IMG/VR virus record: IMGVR_UViG_3300044675_000304 | Coordinates: 1 to 29,328 of that record | Strand: one strand, 5' to 3' | DNA length: 29,328 nt | Source of the DNA: a virus | In this document: positions 21,078 to 28,041 of the stretch, piece after piece | Layout: each line of letters begins with the position of its first letter | Numbering within the stretch: position 1 is the stretch's first letter | The notes under the pieces: generated by a model | Databases searched by the model: none | Told to the model about the DNA's origin: nothing | The model's input: the letters and a program-made list of their open reading frames with translations, nothing else | Translations under genes and position numbers: made by a program

Positions 21078-23126
21078 ATGCAAGCAGAACAAATAGCCAA
21101 GACGCTCGGCAACGCGAAGAGAGCCAACGGCCAATGGGTAGCGTCATGCCCAGTACCATCACATGGCAAAGGCAACGGCGACAAGAATCCAAGTCTCAGC
21201 GTACACATCGATGACGAGGGCAAGCCACTTTTCCATTGCCATGGTGGCTGCACTCAGGAGTCAGTCTTCCAAACCATCAGGGATATGCAGCTACTGCCCG
21301 AGCTGGAAGAGCGACCCGATCCACTCGCCAACATCAAGCCATTGCCTAAAGTGGAGTTCCAGCAGGAATGGCAGTATCAGGACGAGGACCGCGTCACAGT
21401 CTTTGTCAAGCACCGACTGCGCGTAGGGGAGTCTGGAAAGACTTATAGGCTCTACAAAGTTGATAGTGACGGCAAGCGCTACCCTACGCTGGGTGACGCA
21501 AGGATCGTCCCTTACAAGCTGCCCGAGCTGCTGGACGCGAAGACCGCAGGCAGGATCATCTATCTCGCGGAGGGCGAAAAGGCTGTGGACGCGCTGATGT
21601 CACTCGGCGTGGTGGCGACCACCGCGCACAGTGGCGCAGGGCATTGGCCAGAAGCGATTACCGAATACTTTGCTGGCGCTAATGTGGTGATCCTCCCAGA
21701 CAACGATCTGAGTGGCTGGTCATACGCTCGCAAGGCAGCAGATGCCATCCTGCCCATCGCCAAGGCGCTCAAGGTAGTTGACCTCAGACTGCAAGAGCAG
21801 GGCGATGACGCATATGAGTTCATTGAGGCAGGCGGCGGCAGGGCAGAGCTGGCGGCGTTGGTCAAGGCGGCGCCAAAGATAACCAGCGTGGATGATGTAA
21901 CGATACCCGAAAGACTGCAGGCGATACAACAAATACCGCCAACTGTAGACATGGTGGCGACAGTTGCACCAGCAGAGGACATCGCCAAAGAGTTCGCGCC
22001 TGACCCGCCAAAAGAGGCAGACAAGCCAAAGCCAGTCAAGACCATCAAGATTGAATCTTGGGACACCATTCAGGATGAGCCAGTCGAGTGGCTGATTGAG
22101 GGTGTCATCCCCAAAGGATCATTCACGGCGTTGTATGGACCGCCAGGCTCATTCAAGTCGTTCATCGCCCTAGACATTGCCGAGGCCATAGCCACAGGCC
22201 GCACATGGATGGGCAAAGAAGTAAAGCAAACAGGCGCGGTGCTGTACTTGGCCGGTGAGGGCTTTGGCGGTATCGGCGCAAGGATCAAAGCCTGCAAGAT
22301 GCACCACCAAACCGAAGATGGAGCGCCAATCTACATAGTGCGCCACCAGCTCAACCTCAGATCCAGCGCAGAGGACTTCAATGCCTTGATGATGGCCGTA
22401 GTCACGCTGGTGGAGCAGACAGGCATGGAATTCAGCCTCGCCATTGTGGACACACTCGCCAGAGCCTTTGGCGGCGGCAACGAGAACAGCTCAGAAGACA
22501 TGGGTGCGTTCATTACGGCTATGGGCAAGGTTCAGGAATTCCTCAACTGCGCCTTGATGGTGCTGCACCACAGCGGTAAGGACGCCGCCAAAGGACTGCG
22601 CGGCCATAGCAGCCTGCTTGGCGCTGTGGATACAGAGCTGGAGCTGCTGCGCTTTGATGAGCAGATGAAAGGCGTCCTCACCATCAGCAAGCAAAAGGAT
22701 GGCGCAGACAACGAGCGATTTGGCTTTGAGATGGTGGAGGTAGAGATCCGGCCAGCAGGCTTGGGACTGACAGAGCCAGTGGTCAGCTTGGCGGTGCAAG
22801 CCAGCGACTCAGCCGTCAACGACATACCCAAAAAGGCAGGCAAGAGCAACGCGGGAAGTGGCAAGAATCAGCGACTGGCGATGCAATGCTTGGAGCGAAT
22901 GGTCAAAGAGCATGGAGTGCCAAAGTACATCGATGGTTTACAACGCCATGCGATCAAGTTGGAGCTGTGGAGGCAGGAATTATGGTCAAAGATGGGGTGT
23001 ACTGATGATGATAAAGCCTCATTCAAGATGACATGGAAACGCGCAAAGGACGACTTGCAGAAGTCAGGCGAGGGAGATATCAGAGATGACTATGTGTGGC
23101 TTCAGTTCAAAAAAGATGACTTTTAA
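21078..23126 (+). CDS. Primase-helicase (zinc finger, Toprim, RecA-like ATPase)
   Basis: A 682-residue replication protein in three parts. Residues 20-60: CHC2-like zinc finger (C24, H29, C54, C58; FHCHGGC). Residues 155-215: Toprim primase core (IYLAEGEKAVDAL with E165, VVILPDND with D208 and D210). Residues 340-560: RecA-like ATPase (Walker A GPPGSFKS 354-361, E394 in LAGEG, Walker B LAIVDT 454-459, HHSGKD 497-502). About 600-682 looks like a winged helix. It would unwind DNA and prime the fork; a polymerase must come from the host or outside the window. No strong ribosome site is seen. Confidence 0.9.
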   Translation: MQAEQIAKTLGNAKRANGQWVASCPVPSHGKGNGDKNPSLSVHIDDEGKPLFHCHGGCTQESVFQTIRDMQLLPELEERPDPLANIKPLPKVEFQQEWQYQDEDRVTVFVKHRLRVGESGKTYRLYKVDSDGKRYPTLGDARIVPYKLPELLDAKTAGRIIYLAEGEKAVDALMSLGVVATTAHSGAGHWPEAITEYFAGANVVILPDNDLSGWSYARKAADAILPIAKALKVVDLRLQEQGDDAYEFIEAGGGRAELAALVKAAPKITSVDDVTIPERLQAIQQIPPTVDMVATVAPAEDIAKEFAPDPPKEADKPKPVKTIKIESWDTIQDEPVEWLIEGVIPKGSFTALYGPPGSFKSFIALDIAEAIATGRTWMGKEVKQTGAVLYLAGEGFGGIGARIKACKMHHQTEDGAPIYIVRHQLNLRSSAEDFNALMMAVVTLVEQTGMEFSLAIVDTLARAFGGGNENSSEDMGAFITAMGKVQEFLNCALMVLHHSGKDAAKGLRGHSSLLGAVDTELELLRFDEQMKGVLTISKQKDGADNERFGFEMVEVEIRPAGLGLTEPVVSLAVQASDSAVNDIPKKAGKSNAGSGKNQRLAMQCLERMVKEHGVPKYIDGLQRHAIKLELWRQELWSKMGCTDDDKASFKMTWKRAKDDLQKSGEGDIRDDYVWLQFKKDDF

Positions 23127-23140
23127 TGGCTTGTTTGTTA

Positions 23141-23169
23141 CTTTGTTACCCCAAAACAAGGTAACAAAG
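23141..23169. repeat. Inverted repeat of the iteron unit (left)
   Basis: CTTTGTTACC (23141-23150) and GGTAACAAAG (23160-23169) are perfect 10-base complements around a 9-base A/C-rich loop. No T run follows, so it is not a typical terminator. Confidence 0.85.
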
Positions 23170-23302
23170 TTATGTGTTCCCATTACTTTTATAGATTGCG
23201 ATAATTGAATGGTAGCAATAAATGCAAATGCAAAGATCTATCAGGTAACAAACAGGTAACAAACAGGTAACAAATGGTAACAAACAAGGGAAAAGGTAAC
23301 AA

Positions 23303-23340
23303 GTAACAAACCGAGAGTCTAGGACTCGGAGGTTTGTTAC
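23303..23340. repeat. Inverted repeat of the iteron unit (right), with nested palindrome
   Basis: GTAACAAACC (23303-23312) pairs with GGTTTGTTAC (23331-23340). Inside it CCGAG (23311-23315) pairs with CTCGG (23325-23329), so two alternative hairpins share the CC/GG bases. The next gene's ribosome site follows 20 bases later. Confidence 0.8.
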
Positions 23341-23372
23341 CGACCCTCAGCCTGTTTTTAAGGAGAAAAGAA

Positions 23373-24053
23373 GTGGCAACGAAGAGAACAGCAAACAAGC
23401 ATCCAATGGTGGAGAAGCCAAGTCCAAAGGCAGATCCTTGGACGATTCATGTGCAATCGAAACTGGTGGAGTTGGAGTCGGTTAAAGCCGCCAGCGACAG
23501 GAAATGGGGAGAAAACCGACTGACTACTTTAGTAAGCAGTGAGTTGAGGGAGAAGTTTTGGATTCAGAACAGCAGACTGCATCAGGCGATGGAGTTCAAA
23601 GATCGGGCGAAGTTCGATTCCAGCTTGGCGGGAATGATCAGGGCGTACAACGTACTGGATCAGTGGGCAACCGAAGAGGGATTGGAGCCAGCGTCATCCA
23701 TTCCTCGGATTGAGTGGGAGATGCAGAATGGTCAGACCATGGTGATCGTGCGAACAGTCAATGAGGCAGTGGCGATTCAGACTCAGCGTCAGGACTTATC
23801 GAATCACCACATCTGGTCAATGCAGGAATTAGAAGCATTGCTGGCTGATGAACGTATGCAGGCAGTGATCAAGATCAAGGCGCTTGTGCCAACAGCACAG
23901 CTCACCAGCTTCAAGCCAACATCAGAGTTCAAGCTCGGCGGTGCAACAGGCTTTGATGACTTTGAAAACGATCTGACATTCAGCGACAATGACACCATGG
24001 AATACAAATTTAATTCCGCACAGGCAGAAAGGTTCAAGAATGGCTCAATTTAA
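23373..24053 (+). CDS. Hypothetical protein between the two origin-like regions
   Basis: A 226-residue protein from GTG 23373, which has aggag 7 bases upstream; an in-frame TTG at 23334 lies inside the right inverted repeat. The N-terminus is basic (ATKRTANKHPMVEKPSPKAD). A helical domain follows (LVELESVKAASDRKWGENRL, LVSSELREKFWIQNSRLHQA, MIRAYNVLDQWATEEG), then a mixed domain and a Phe/Asp/Asn-rich acidic C-terminus (GFDDFENDLTFSDNDTMEY). I know relatives next to small terminase genes but no function. It could bind the adjacent repeats; this is untested inference. Confidence 0.7.
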   Translation: MATKRTANKHPMVEKPSPKADPWTIHVQSKLVELESVKAASDRKWGENRLTTLVSSELREKFWIQNSRLHQAMEFKDRAKFDSSLAGMIRAYNVLDQWATEEGLEPASSIPRIEWEMQNGQTMVIVRTVNEAVAIQTQRQDLSNHHIWSMQELEALLADERMQAVIKIKALVPTAQLTSFKPTSEFKLGGATGFDDFENDLTFSDNDTMEYKFNSAQAERFKNGSI

Positions 24054-24129
24054 GCTCATAGCGGCACTTATCCGCGAAAAGGTACTGGACATCGTCCAGC
24101 GCGTTAAAAACGCTTTAAAGAGGGGTTGA
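24040..24129 (+). CDS. Possible 29-residue peptide
   Basis: ATG 24040 to TGA 24127-24129 gives a 29-residue basic amphipathic peptide (AQFKLIAALIREKVLDIVQR, then VKNALKRG). gaaagg lies 7 bases upstream. It overlaps the preceding gene by 14 bases and ends 3 bases before the small terminase ATG. It may be a real peptide or simply a translational bridge carrying ribosomes to the terminase start. Confidence 0.4.
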   Translation: MAQFKLIAALIREKVLDIVQRVKNALKRG

Positions 24130-24132
24130 GCG

Positions 24133-24564
24133 ATGCCTGGCAACCCAAAGCGCAGGAAAGACATTGCATTCCTCAATGAGATGCCTGAAGAGATGATCTT
24201 CAGCATGGTTGAAGCTGGCAAAAGCATTGCCGACATATGCGTGAGCCTAGGCATCAGCAAGCGTGCGCTAGACGATTGGATTGAGGAAAACGATCATGGT
24301 GCTATGATTACACGCGCGCGTGTGCGTGCCGCCGATCTTATGGCGTGTGACACGATCAAGATAGCGGATGACATGGATGTCGATCATCCGCAGCGCGATG
24401 TCCAGCGCATCCGCACTCGCCAGTGGCTGGCCGAGCGATGGGATCAGAAGACTTATGGCTTACAAAAGGCGCAGCAGATCAACATCAACGTGCAAGACCT
24501 ACGCATGGCCGCACTGCGCCACGTTGAGGTGATCGATGACTTATCCACAGAAAAAAGCGCATGA
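24133..24564 (+). CDS. terS: Terminase small subunit
   Basis: A 143-residue protein that recognises phage DNA for packaging. Helix-turn-helix at about 30-52 (GKSIADICVSLGISKRALDD). The middle helix (ARVRAADLMACDTIKIADD) and RDVQRIRTRQWLAERWDQK..YG match BPP-1-type small terminases, where this part makes the oligomer core. The C-terminus is a short tail that would contact the large subunit. gaggggt provides the ribosome site. A perfect DnaA box (24541-24549) overlaps the last codons. The large terminase gene follows after 279 non-coding bases. Confidence 0.85.
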   Translation: MPGNPKRRKDIAFLNEMPEEMIFSMVEAGKSIADICVSLGISKRALDDWIEENDHGAMITRARVRAADLMACDTIKIADDMDVDHPQRDVQRIRTRQWLAERWDQKTYGLQKAQQININVQDLRMAALRHVEVIDDLSTEKSA

Positions 24565-24734
24565 TGCACACATTGCCCTGTGGACAACTGCAAACTGCCT
24601 GTTTATTGGGCAAAACAGACGGAGTTATCCACAGTTTGGTTAACATAATAGTGATTGTATTAAACCGATTATGTAAGGTTCATGTAAGAAAGCATATAGA
24701 TCAATGACTTACAGATGCATCGACCTGTGGATAA
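24541..24734. other. Cluster of four DnaA boxes with AT-rich segment (oriC-like)
   Basis: Three perfect boxes TTATCCACA lie at 24541-24549 (+), 24625-24633 (+) and 24726-24734 (-), and a one-mismatch box TTGTCCACA at 24579-24587 (-). Each is followed by G, giving the extended form TTATCCACAG. Bases 24634-24715, between boxes 3 and 4, are strongly AT-rich and hold TGTAAG twice (24672, 24683) and once inverted (24708). This is the makeup of a DnaA-dependent origin: initiator boxes beside an unwinding element. No gene fills 24565-24843. Confidence 0.8.
24636..24663 (+). promoter_or_regulatory. Weak promoter candidate upstream of large terminase
   Basis: TTGGTT (24636-24641), a 16-base spacer and TATTAA (24658-24663). 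It is the best rightward sigma-70-like pair in the gap, right beside DnaA box 3. It could drive the terminase-portal operon. The match is modest (3/6 and 4/6). Confidence 0.3.
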
Positions 24735-24749
24735 CTTTGCAGCCGTTTA

Positions 24750-24771
24750 CTGGCAGCCAGGCGCTGGCAGC
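24750..24771. repeat. Short direct repeat and palindrome in GC-rich patch
   Basis: CTGGCAGC occurs at 24750-24757 and 24764-24771, and GCCAG-GCG-CTGGC (24756-24768) is an inverted repeat between them. It is followed by a very GC-rich stretch with C and G runs to about 24820. Its position just before the large terminase gene makes a packaging (pac/cos) or replication site conceivable. Confidence 0.4.
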
Positions 24772-24843
24772 GGCCTGCGCGATGACCCCCCCTTTGCTCG
24801 CGGCGGCGGGGGCGGCTGTAGCTGCACCTAAACACATATCGCC

Positions 24844-26319
24844 ATGAGCAACCCCACCCCCCTGCCCCCCACCGCGCAAAAGCGCTCCCCGAAAAAAAAT
24901 TCGAATGATTTGGTGGTGAATAACCCTTTTGTCGAATTCGTCAAGCTCTACAAGAATAACCCTGTCCTGTTTGTCAAGGAGGTGCTGAACACCGAGCCTG
25001 ATGCGTGGCAAGTGGAGTTCCTTAACCACATCGCCGCAGGCAACCGCCGCATCTCTGTCAGATCCGGCCACGGCGTTGGTAAGTCCACCGCCAGCGCCTG
25101 GGCGATGATTTGGTATCTATTCCTGCGCTTTCCTGTCAAGGTGGTGGTCACAGCGCCGACATCCAGCCAGTTGTATGACGCCTTATTTGCCGAGGTCAAG
25201 CGTTGGGTCAAGGTGCTGCCCCCCATGCTGGCTGACCAGTTGGAGGTGAAGCAGGACCGCATTGAGGTGAAAGACGCCAACGAAGAGGCGTTCATCTCTG
25301 CGCGTACATCGAGAGCAGAGCAGCCCGAGGCGCTCCAAGGCGTACACAGCGACAACGTGATGTTGGTGGCTGACGAGGCATCCGGCGTGCCTGAGAAAGT
25401 GTTTGAGGCCGCGTCAGGATCAATGTCGGGGCATAACGCCGTCACGCTGTTGCTTGGCAACCCTGTACGCTCCAGCGGTTTCTTCTACGACACCCATAAT
25501 CGATTGGCGGGTGACTGGGTGACCATGCGAGTGTCCTGTGCTGACTCGCCCCGAGTATCTGAGGCTTACATTGAGGAGATGAAGTCGCGGTATGGCGAGG
25601 AGTCCAATGCCTACCGCATCCGCGTCTTGGGTGAATTCCCGAGAAGTGATGAAGATACTGTGATCCCCATGGAGCTGCTGGACTTGGCGATGAATCGTGA
25701 TGTGGAGGCGTCACCTTATGCGCCGCTGGTGTGGGGATTGGACGTTGCGCGGTTTGGCTCGGATCGGTCTGCGCTGTGCAAGAGGCGCGGCAACGCGGTG
25801 ATTGAGCCGATTAAGACTTGGAAAAACTTGGACCTGATGCAGTTGACTGGTGCGGTGGTGGCCGAGTTTGAGGCGTTGGCGCCAAGCGACAGGCCAGAGG
25901 AGATACTGGTGGACAGCATCGGTCTTGGCGCTGGCGTGGTGGATCGGTTGAAAGAGTTGAATCTGCCAGCTCGCGGCATCAATGTGTCGGAGTCACCGGC
26001 CATGGGCGGTACTTACAGGAATTTAAAGGCCGAGCTTTGGTACAAGGCCAAGGCGTGGCTGGAGCAGCGGGATTGTCGGTTGCCCAAAGATGAGCTGCTC
26101 GTTGCTGAGTTGGCGACTGTCAGGTATATGTTTACAAGCAATGGCAAGATTCAGATTGAGAGCAAGGATGACATCAAGAAGCGCGGATTGGCGAGTCCTG
26201 ACAAGGCTGATGCGTTTTGCTTGACATTTGCGTCCGATGCGGTGATTGGCATGATGGGGTCCAAGTCCAGCACGAAGTGGAGTCAGCCGTTGAAAAGAAA
26301 CCTCTCAAGGGTTGCATAA
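24844..26319 (+). CDS. terL: Terminase large subunit
   Basis: A 491-residue packaging motor. ATPase: Walker A GHGVGKS at 75-81, Walker B VMLVADEAS with D177/E178, coupling motif LLLGNP near 203-207. Nuclease (RNase H fold): D300 in VWGLDVARFGSD, D357 in ILVDSIGLGAG, and a third acid in SPDKADAF near the C-terminus. The N-terminus (1-25) is a Pro/Lys-rich tail. It docks on the portal, pumps DNA and cuts it. The start codon has no Shine-Dalgarno sequence. It heads the operon leading to the portal gene. Confidence 0.95.
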   Translation: MSNPTPLPPTAQKRSPKKNSNDLVVNNPFVEFVKLYKNNPVLFVKEVLNTEPDAWQVEFLNHIAAGNRRISVRSGHGVGKSTASAWAMIWYLFLRFPVKVVVTAPTSSQLYDALFAEVKRWVKVLPPMLADQLEVKQDRIEVKDANEEAFISARTSRAEQPEALQGVHSDNVMLVADEASGVPEKVFEAASGSMSGHNAVTLLLGNPVRSSGFFYDTHNRLAGDWVTMRVSCADSPRVSEAYIEEMKSRYGEESNAYRIRVLGEFPRSDEDTVIPMELLDLAMNRDVEASPYAPLVWGLDVARFGSDRSALCKRRGNAVIEPIKTWKNLDLMQLTGAVVAEFEALAPSDRPEEILVDSIGLGAGVVDRLKELNLPARGINVSESPAMGGTYRNLKAELWYKAKAWLEQRDCRLPKDELLVAELATVRYMFTSNGKIQIESKDDIKKRGLASPDKADAFCLTFASDAVIGMMGSKSSTKWSQPLKRNLSRVA

Positions 26320-26417
26320 TTGCGATATGCGCCAAGACGCATGAAGATTGACTATGGTTAAAAGCCAATTTGCTTGTACTCTAAAACAAGCATCTCTTAC
26401 ATTCAGTCTCCAGCCGT

Positions 26418-26488
26418 GTTGGTGTAGCTCAGAAGGAGAGCGCCCTGCTTTGTCGGGGATGTCGGAGGTGCGAGTCCTCTCGCCAACA
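26418..26488 (+). tRNA. tRNA-like element with irregular anticodon loop
   Basis: A cloverleaf can be drawn. Acceptor GTTGGTG/CGCCAAC (7 bp, one G-U); TA at 8-9; D arm GCTC-AGAAGGA-GAGC with GG in the loop; anticodon stem CCCTG/CGGGG (one U-G); 5-base variable loop; T arm GGAGG-TGCGAGT-CCTCT; discriminator A. Two departures: the anticodon loop has 6 bases (CTTTGT) rather than 7, and the T loop starts TG rather than TT. The anticodon is therefore ambiguous (TTG for Gln or TGT for Thr). CCA is not encoded. It sits alone between the terminase and a small gene; it may be an active odd tRNA, a decaying one, or a mimic. Confidence 0.65.
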
Positions 26489-26512
26489 ACCTATTTTTCA
26501 AGGGGTATTCAG

Positions 26513-26707
26513 ATGAAGATGACCAAGGCAGCCAAGAAAGTTGGCAAGGTGATGGGCGAGTACAAGGCAGGCACATTGCACAGCGGCAAAGGCGGCAAGG
26601 TAGTCAAGAATCCTCGCCAAGCGGTGGCAATTGCAATGAGCGAAGCAAAGATGCCCATGCGCGGCAGCCGTACAGCCAAGAACATGAAGTCCAAGGGGAA
26701 GATGTAA
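26513..26707 (+). CDS. Small basic protein, DUF6496-like
   Basis: A 64-residue Lys-rich product from ATG 26513, with agggg 7 bases upstream; an in-frame ATG at 26348 would read through the tRNA-like element and is rejected. Core pattern: VGKVMGEYKAGTLHSGKGG, then KVVKNPRQAVAIAMSEAKM, typical of the DUF6496 family of small phage proteins. The basic charge suggests nucleic-acid or virion association; function unknown. Its TAA shares a base with the next ATG. Confidence 0.8.
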   Translation: MKMTKAAKKVGKVMGEYKAGTLHSGKGGKVVKNPRQAVAIAMSEAKMPMRGSRTAKNMKSKGKM

Positions 26708-27192
26708 TGGCAACCTTAAAACGCACCATGGATCAAGCCATGGACAAGGATGCTGGCTACAAGGATGAAGAGAGCTGCCCGATGGCGACTCAAGACATTA
26801 CCTTGAATCTGAAGAATCGCGCCAAGGCGATTAACTCTGCCAACTATGGTCCAGAGAATCCCAAGTTGCCCAATAAGCAGTTTTGGATGGAGATGGCGCG
26901 TGAGTGGGAAGTTGATCCCGAAGAGGCGAAGATGAGCGTTTGCGGTAACTGCGCCGCGTTCAATCAAGATGACTCCATGCTTGAGTGCATCGCCAAAGGT
27001 ATTGGCGAAGAGGGCGACCCTTGGGCGATGATTGAAGCTGGTGACTTGGGTTATTGTGAGATTTTTGATTTCAAGTGCGCGTCCAGCCGTACTTGCGAGG
27101 CTTGGGTGGTGGAAGAAAATGATGGCGAGGGCGAAGACGAGATGCCTGAGTCATTGCTGACAATCAAGATTGGAGTCAAAGGTGAAGACTAA
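26707..27192 (+). CDS. Cysteine-rich phage protein, possible Fe-S or zinc binder
   Basis: A 161-residue acidic protein. The first half is polar; the second carries a cluster of six cysteines: C79 and C82 (VCGNCAAF), C94 (MLECI), C117 (GYCEIFDFKC), C124 and C130 (ASSRTCEAW). The pattern recalls high-potential iron-sulfur-like small proteins found beside terminase/portal genes in many environmental phages, but a zinc site is equally possible. The C-terminus is acidic. It overlaps the next GTG start by 11 bases. Confidence 0.75.
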   Translation: MATLKRTMDQAMDKDAGYKDEESCPMATQDITLNLKNRAKAINSANYGPENPKLPNKQFWMEMAREWEVDPEEAKMSVCGNCAAFNQDDSMLECIAKGIGEEGDPWAMIEAGDLGYCEIFDFKCASSRTCEAWVVEENDGEGEDEMPESLLTIKIGVKGED

Positions 27193-27346
27193 GCCAGGTT
27201 TGTACTCCAACATCCAAGCCAAGAGAGCCAGAATCGCCGCAGGCTCTGGCGAGAAGATGAACAAGGTCGGCTCCAAGGCTGCGCCGTCTGCTGCTGACTT
27301 CAAGTTGGCCGCAAAGACGGCCAAGAAGCCAAAGCCAAAGAAGTGA
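27182..27346 (+). CDS. Small basic phage protein (KPGLYxNIxAKRxRIAAGSGEKM type)
   Basis: A 54-residue product starting at GTG 27182 with ggag 6 bases upstream. It starts MKTKPGLYSNIQAKRARIAA, continues GSGEKMNKVGSKAAPSAADF and ends in a Lys/Pro-rich tail (KKPKPKK). This PGLYxNIxAKRxRI pattern is very familiar from podovirus-like environmental phages, always small and basic beside portal or head genes. Function unknown; its charge suggests DNA contact. Its TGA overlaps the next GTG. Confidence 0.8.
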   Translation: MKTKPGLYSNIQAKRARIAAGSGEKMNKVGSKAAPSAADFKLAAKTAKKPKPKK

Positions 27347-28041
27347 TATCACCGATTTGCATCAGCACAGTACACGGCAAAGGTTTGCGGGTGATGCTCA
27401 CAAGCATTGCCGAGTATTGTCCCGAAGTGCCTGTCTATTTGCGCGGTCCAGAGTCCATTATTGGCGGCTTTGACGCTGACCTCAAGGTCTTTGGCAAGCC
27501 AAGCAATTTCGGCGAAGACTACAACGACATCATGGATCGCGCCTTTGCCGATGGCTTTGGCTCAGTGATCTGCGCCAATGATGACATTGTGCTGACCCCC
27601 ACCAGTTACAAGCATTTGATGGAGGATGTATCTCAATTGAGAGAAGAGACTGGCGAGCCAGTGGGGTGGGTGTCAGCAAGATGTGACGCGGCGCGTCCTG
27701 TGCAGAATGTGCGAAGCAATCCCTTTGATCAGCAGTTGCACTACTTCAGATACCCATTTGAGGACGCCATTGTGCCGATGGAAGTCTTAAGCCCGATCTT
27801 TGCTTGGATTGGCCGCGATGCTTGGGACTGCTTTAAGTTCCCGCCACTGAATTGGTACTCGGATGATGTGCATTGCGAAGACTTGCGTGCAGCGGGTTTT
27901 CACCATTATTTGTCGCGGTCTTATGTCCATCACATTGGCAGCCAAACTATTGGCTTGGACAGCAACCGACTGACCCAGCAGGCAGTGCCTTGGATCAGAA
28001 AGAATCGACCTCAATATGCAGCCGTCTGGTTTAACTCTTAA
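27343..28041 (+). CDS. Glycosyltransferase-like protein (GT-A fold)
   Basis: A 232-residue protein starting at GTG 27343 inside the previous stop codon. The N-terminus (PICISTVHGKGLRVMLTSIA) and a strand-helix repeat lead to VICANDDIVLTP, where D80-D81 fit the DxD-type metal site of GT-A glycosyltransferases. The C-terminal half includes SPIFAWIGRDAWDCF, NWYSDDVHCEDLRAAGFHHY and VHHIGSQT, like the acceptor side of family 2 enzymes. It may modify virion proteins, DNA or host surface sugars. It is paired with a methyltransferase gene. Confidence 0.7.
   Translation: MISPICISTVHGKGLRVMLTSIAEYCPEVPVYLRGPESIIGGFDADLKVFGKPSNFGEDYNDIMDRAFADGFGSVICANDDIVLTPTSYKHLMEDVSQLREETGEPVGWVSARCDAARPVQNVRSNPFDQQLHYFRYPFEDAIVPMEVLSPIFAWIGRDAWDCFKFPPLNWYSDDVHCEDLRAAGFHHYLSRSYVHHIGSQTIGLDSNRLTQQAVPWIRKNRPQYAAVWFNS

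Larger units (their letters stand above)
23133..23341. repeat. Iteron-like array of GGTAACAAAC repeats (origin candidate)
   Basis: About ten copies of a 9-11 base unit GGTAACAAA(C) in 209 bases. Four direct copies start at 23244, 23255, 23266 and 23276 (spacing 11, 11, 10); more lie at 23160, 23295 (GGTAACAAG) and 23303. Inverted copies are at 23133-23141, 23142-23150 and 23331-23341. Between the left cluster and the direct repeats is an AT-rich stretch (23170-23240). The direct repeats are one helical turn apart, as in replication iterons. It lies just after the primase-helicase gene and contains no credible gene. An operator array is the alternative. Confidence 0.75.

Noticed and set aside
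20678-21253. Minus-strand open frame opposite the ssDNA-binding-like gene and the primase-helicase start
   Set aside because: It crosses the strong terminator and two well-supported plus-strand genes; composition is typical of an antisense shadow.
23133-23341. CRISPR array
   Set aside because: Units are about 10 bases and abut with 1-2 bases between copies; there are no 30-base spacers and no cas genes.
23189-23398. Minus-strand open frame across the iteron region
   Set aside because: Its repetitive Tyr/Leu/Val/Thr-rich product is simply the translation of the repeat units; it overlaps the real gene start at 23373 and has no ribosome site.
24892-24899. Run of eight A in the large terminase as programmed slippage site
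   Set aside because: The frame continues normally through all terminase motifs and no useful alternative frame follows.
24709-25071. Minus-strand open frame over the GC-rich patch and large terminase start
   Set aside because: It lies opposite the terminase coding region; Gly/Ala-rich content comes from the GC-rich patch.
26348-26512. N-terminal extension of the DUF6496-like protein
   Set aside because: It would translate through the tRNA-like element; the start at 26513 has a proper ribosome site and matches the family start.
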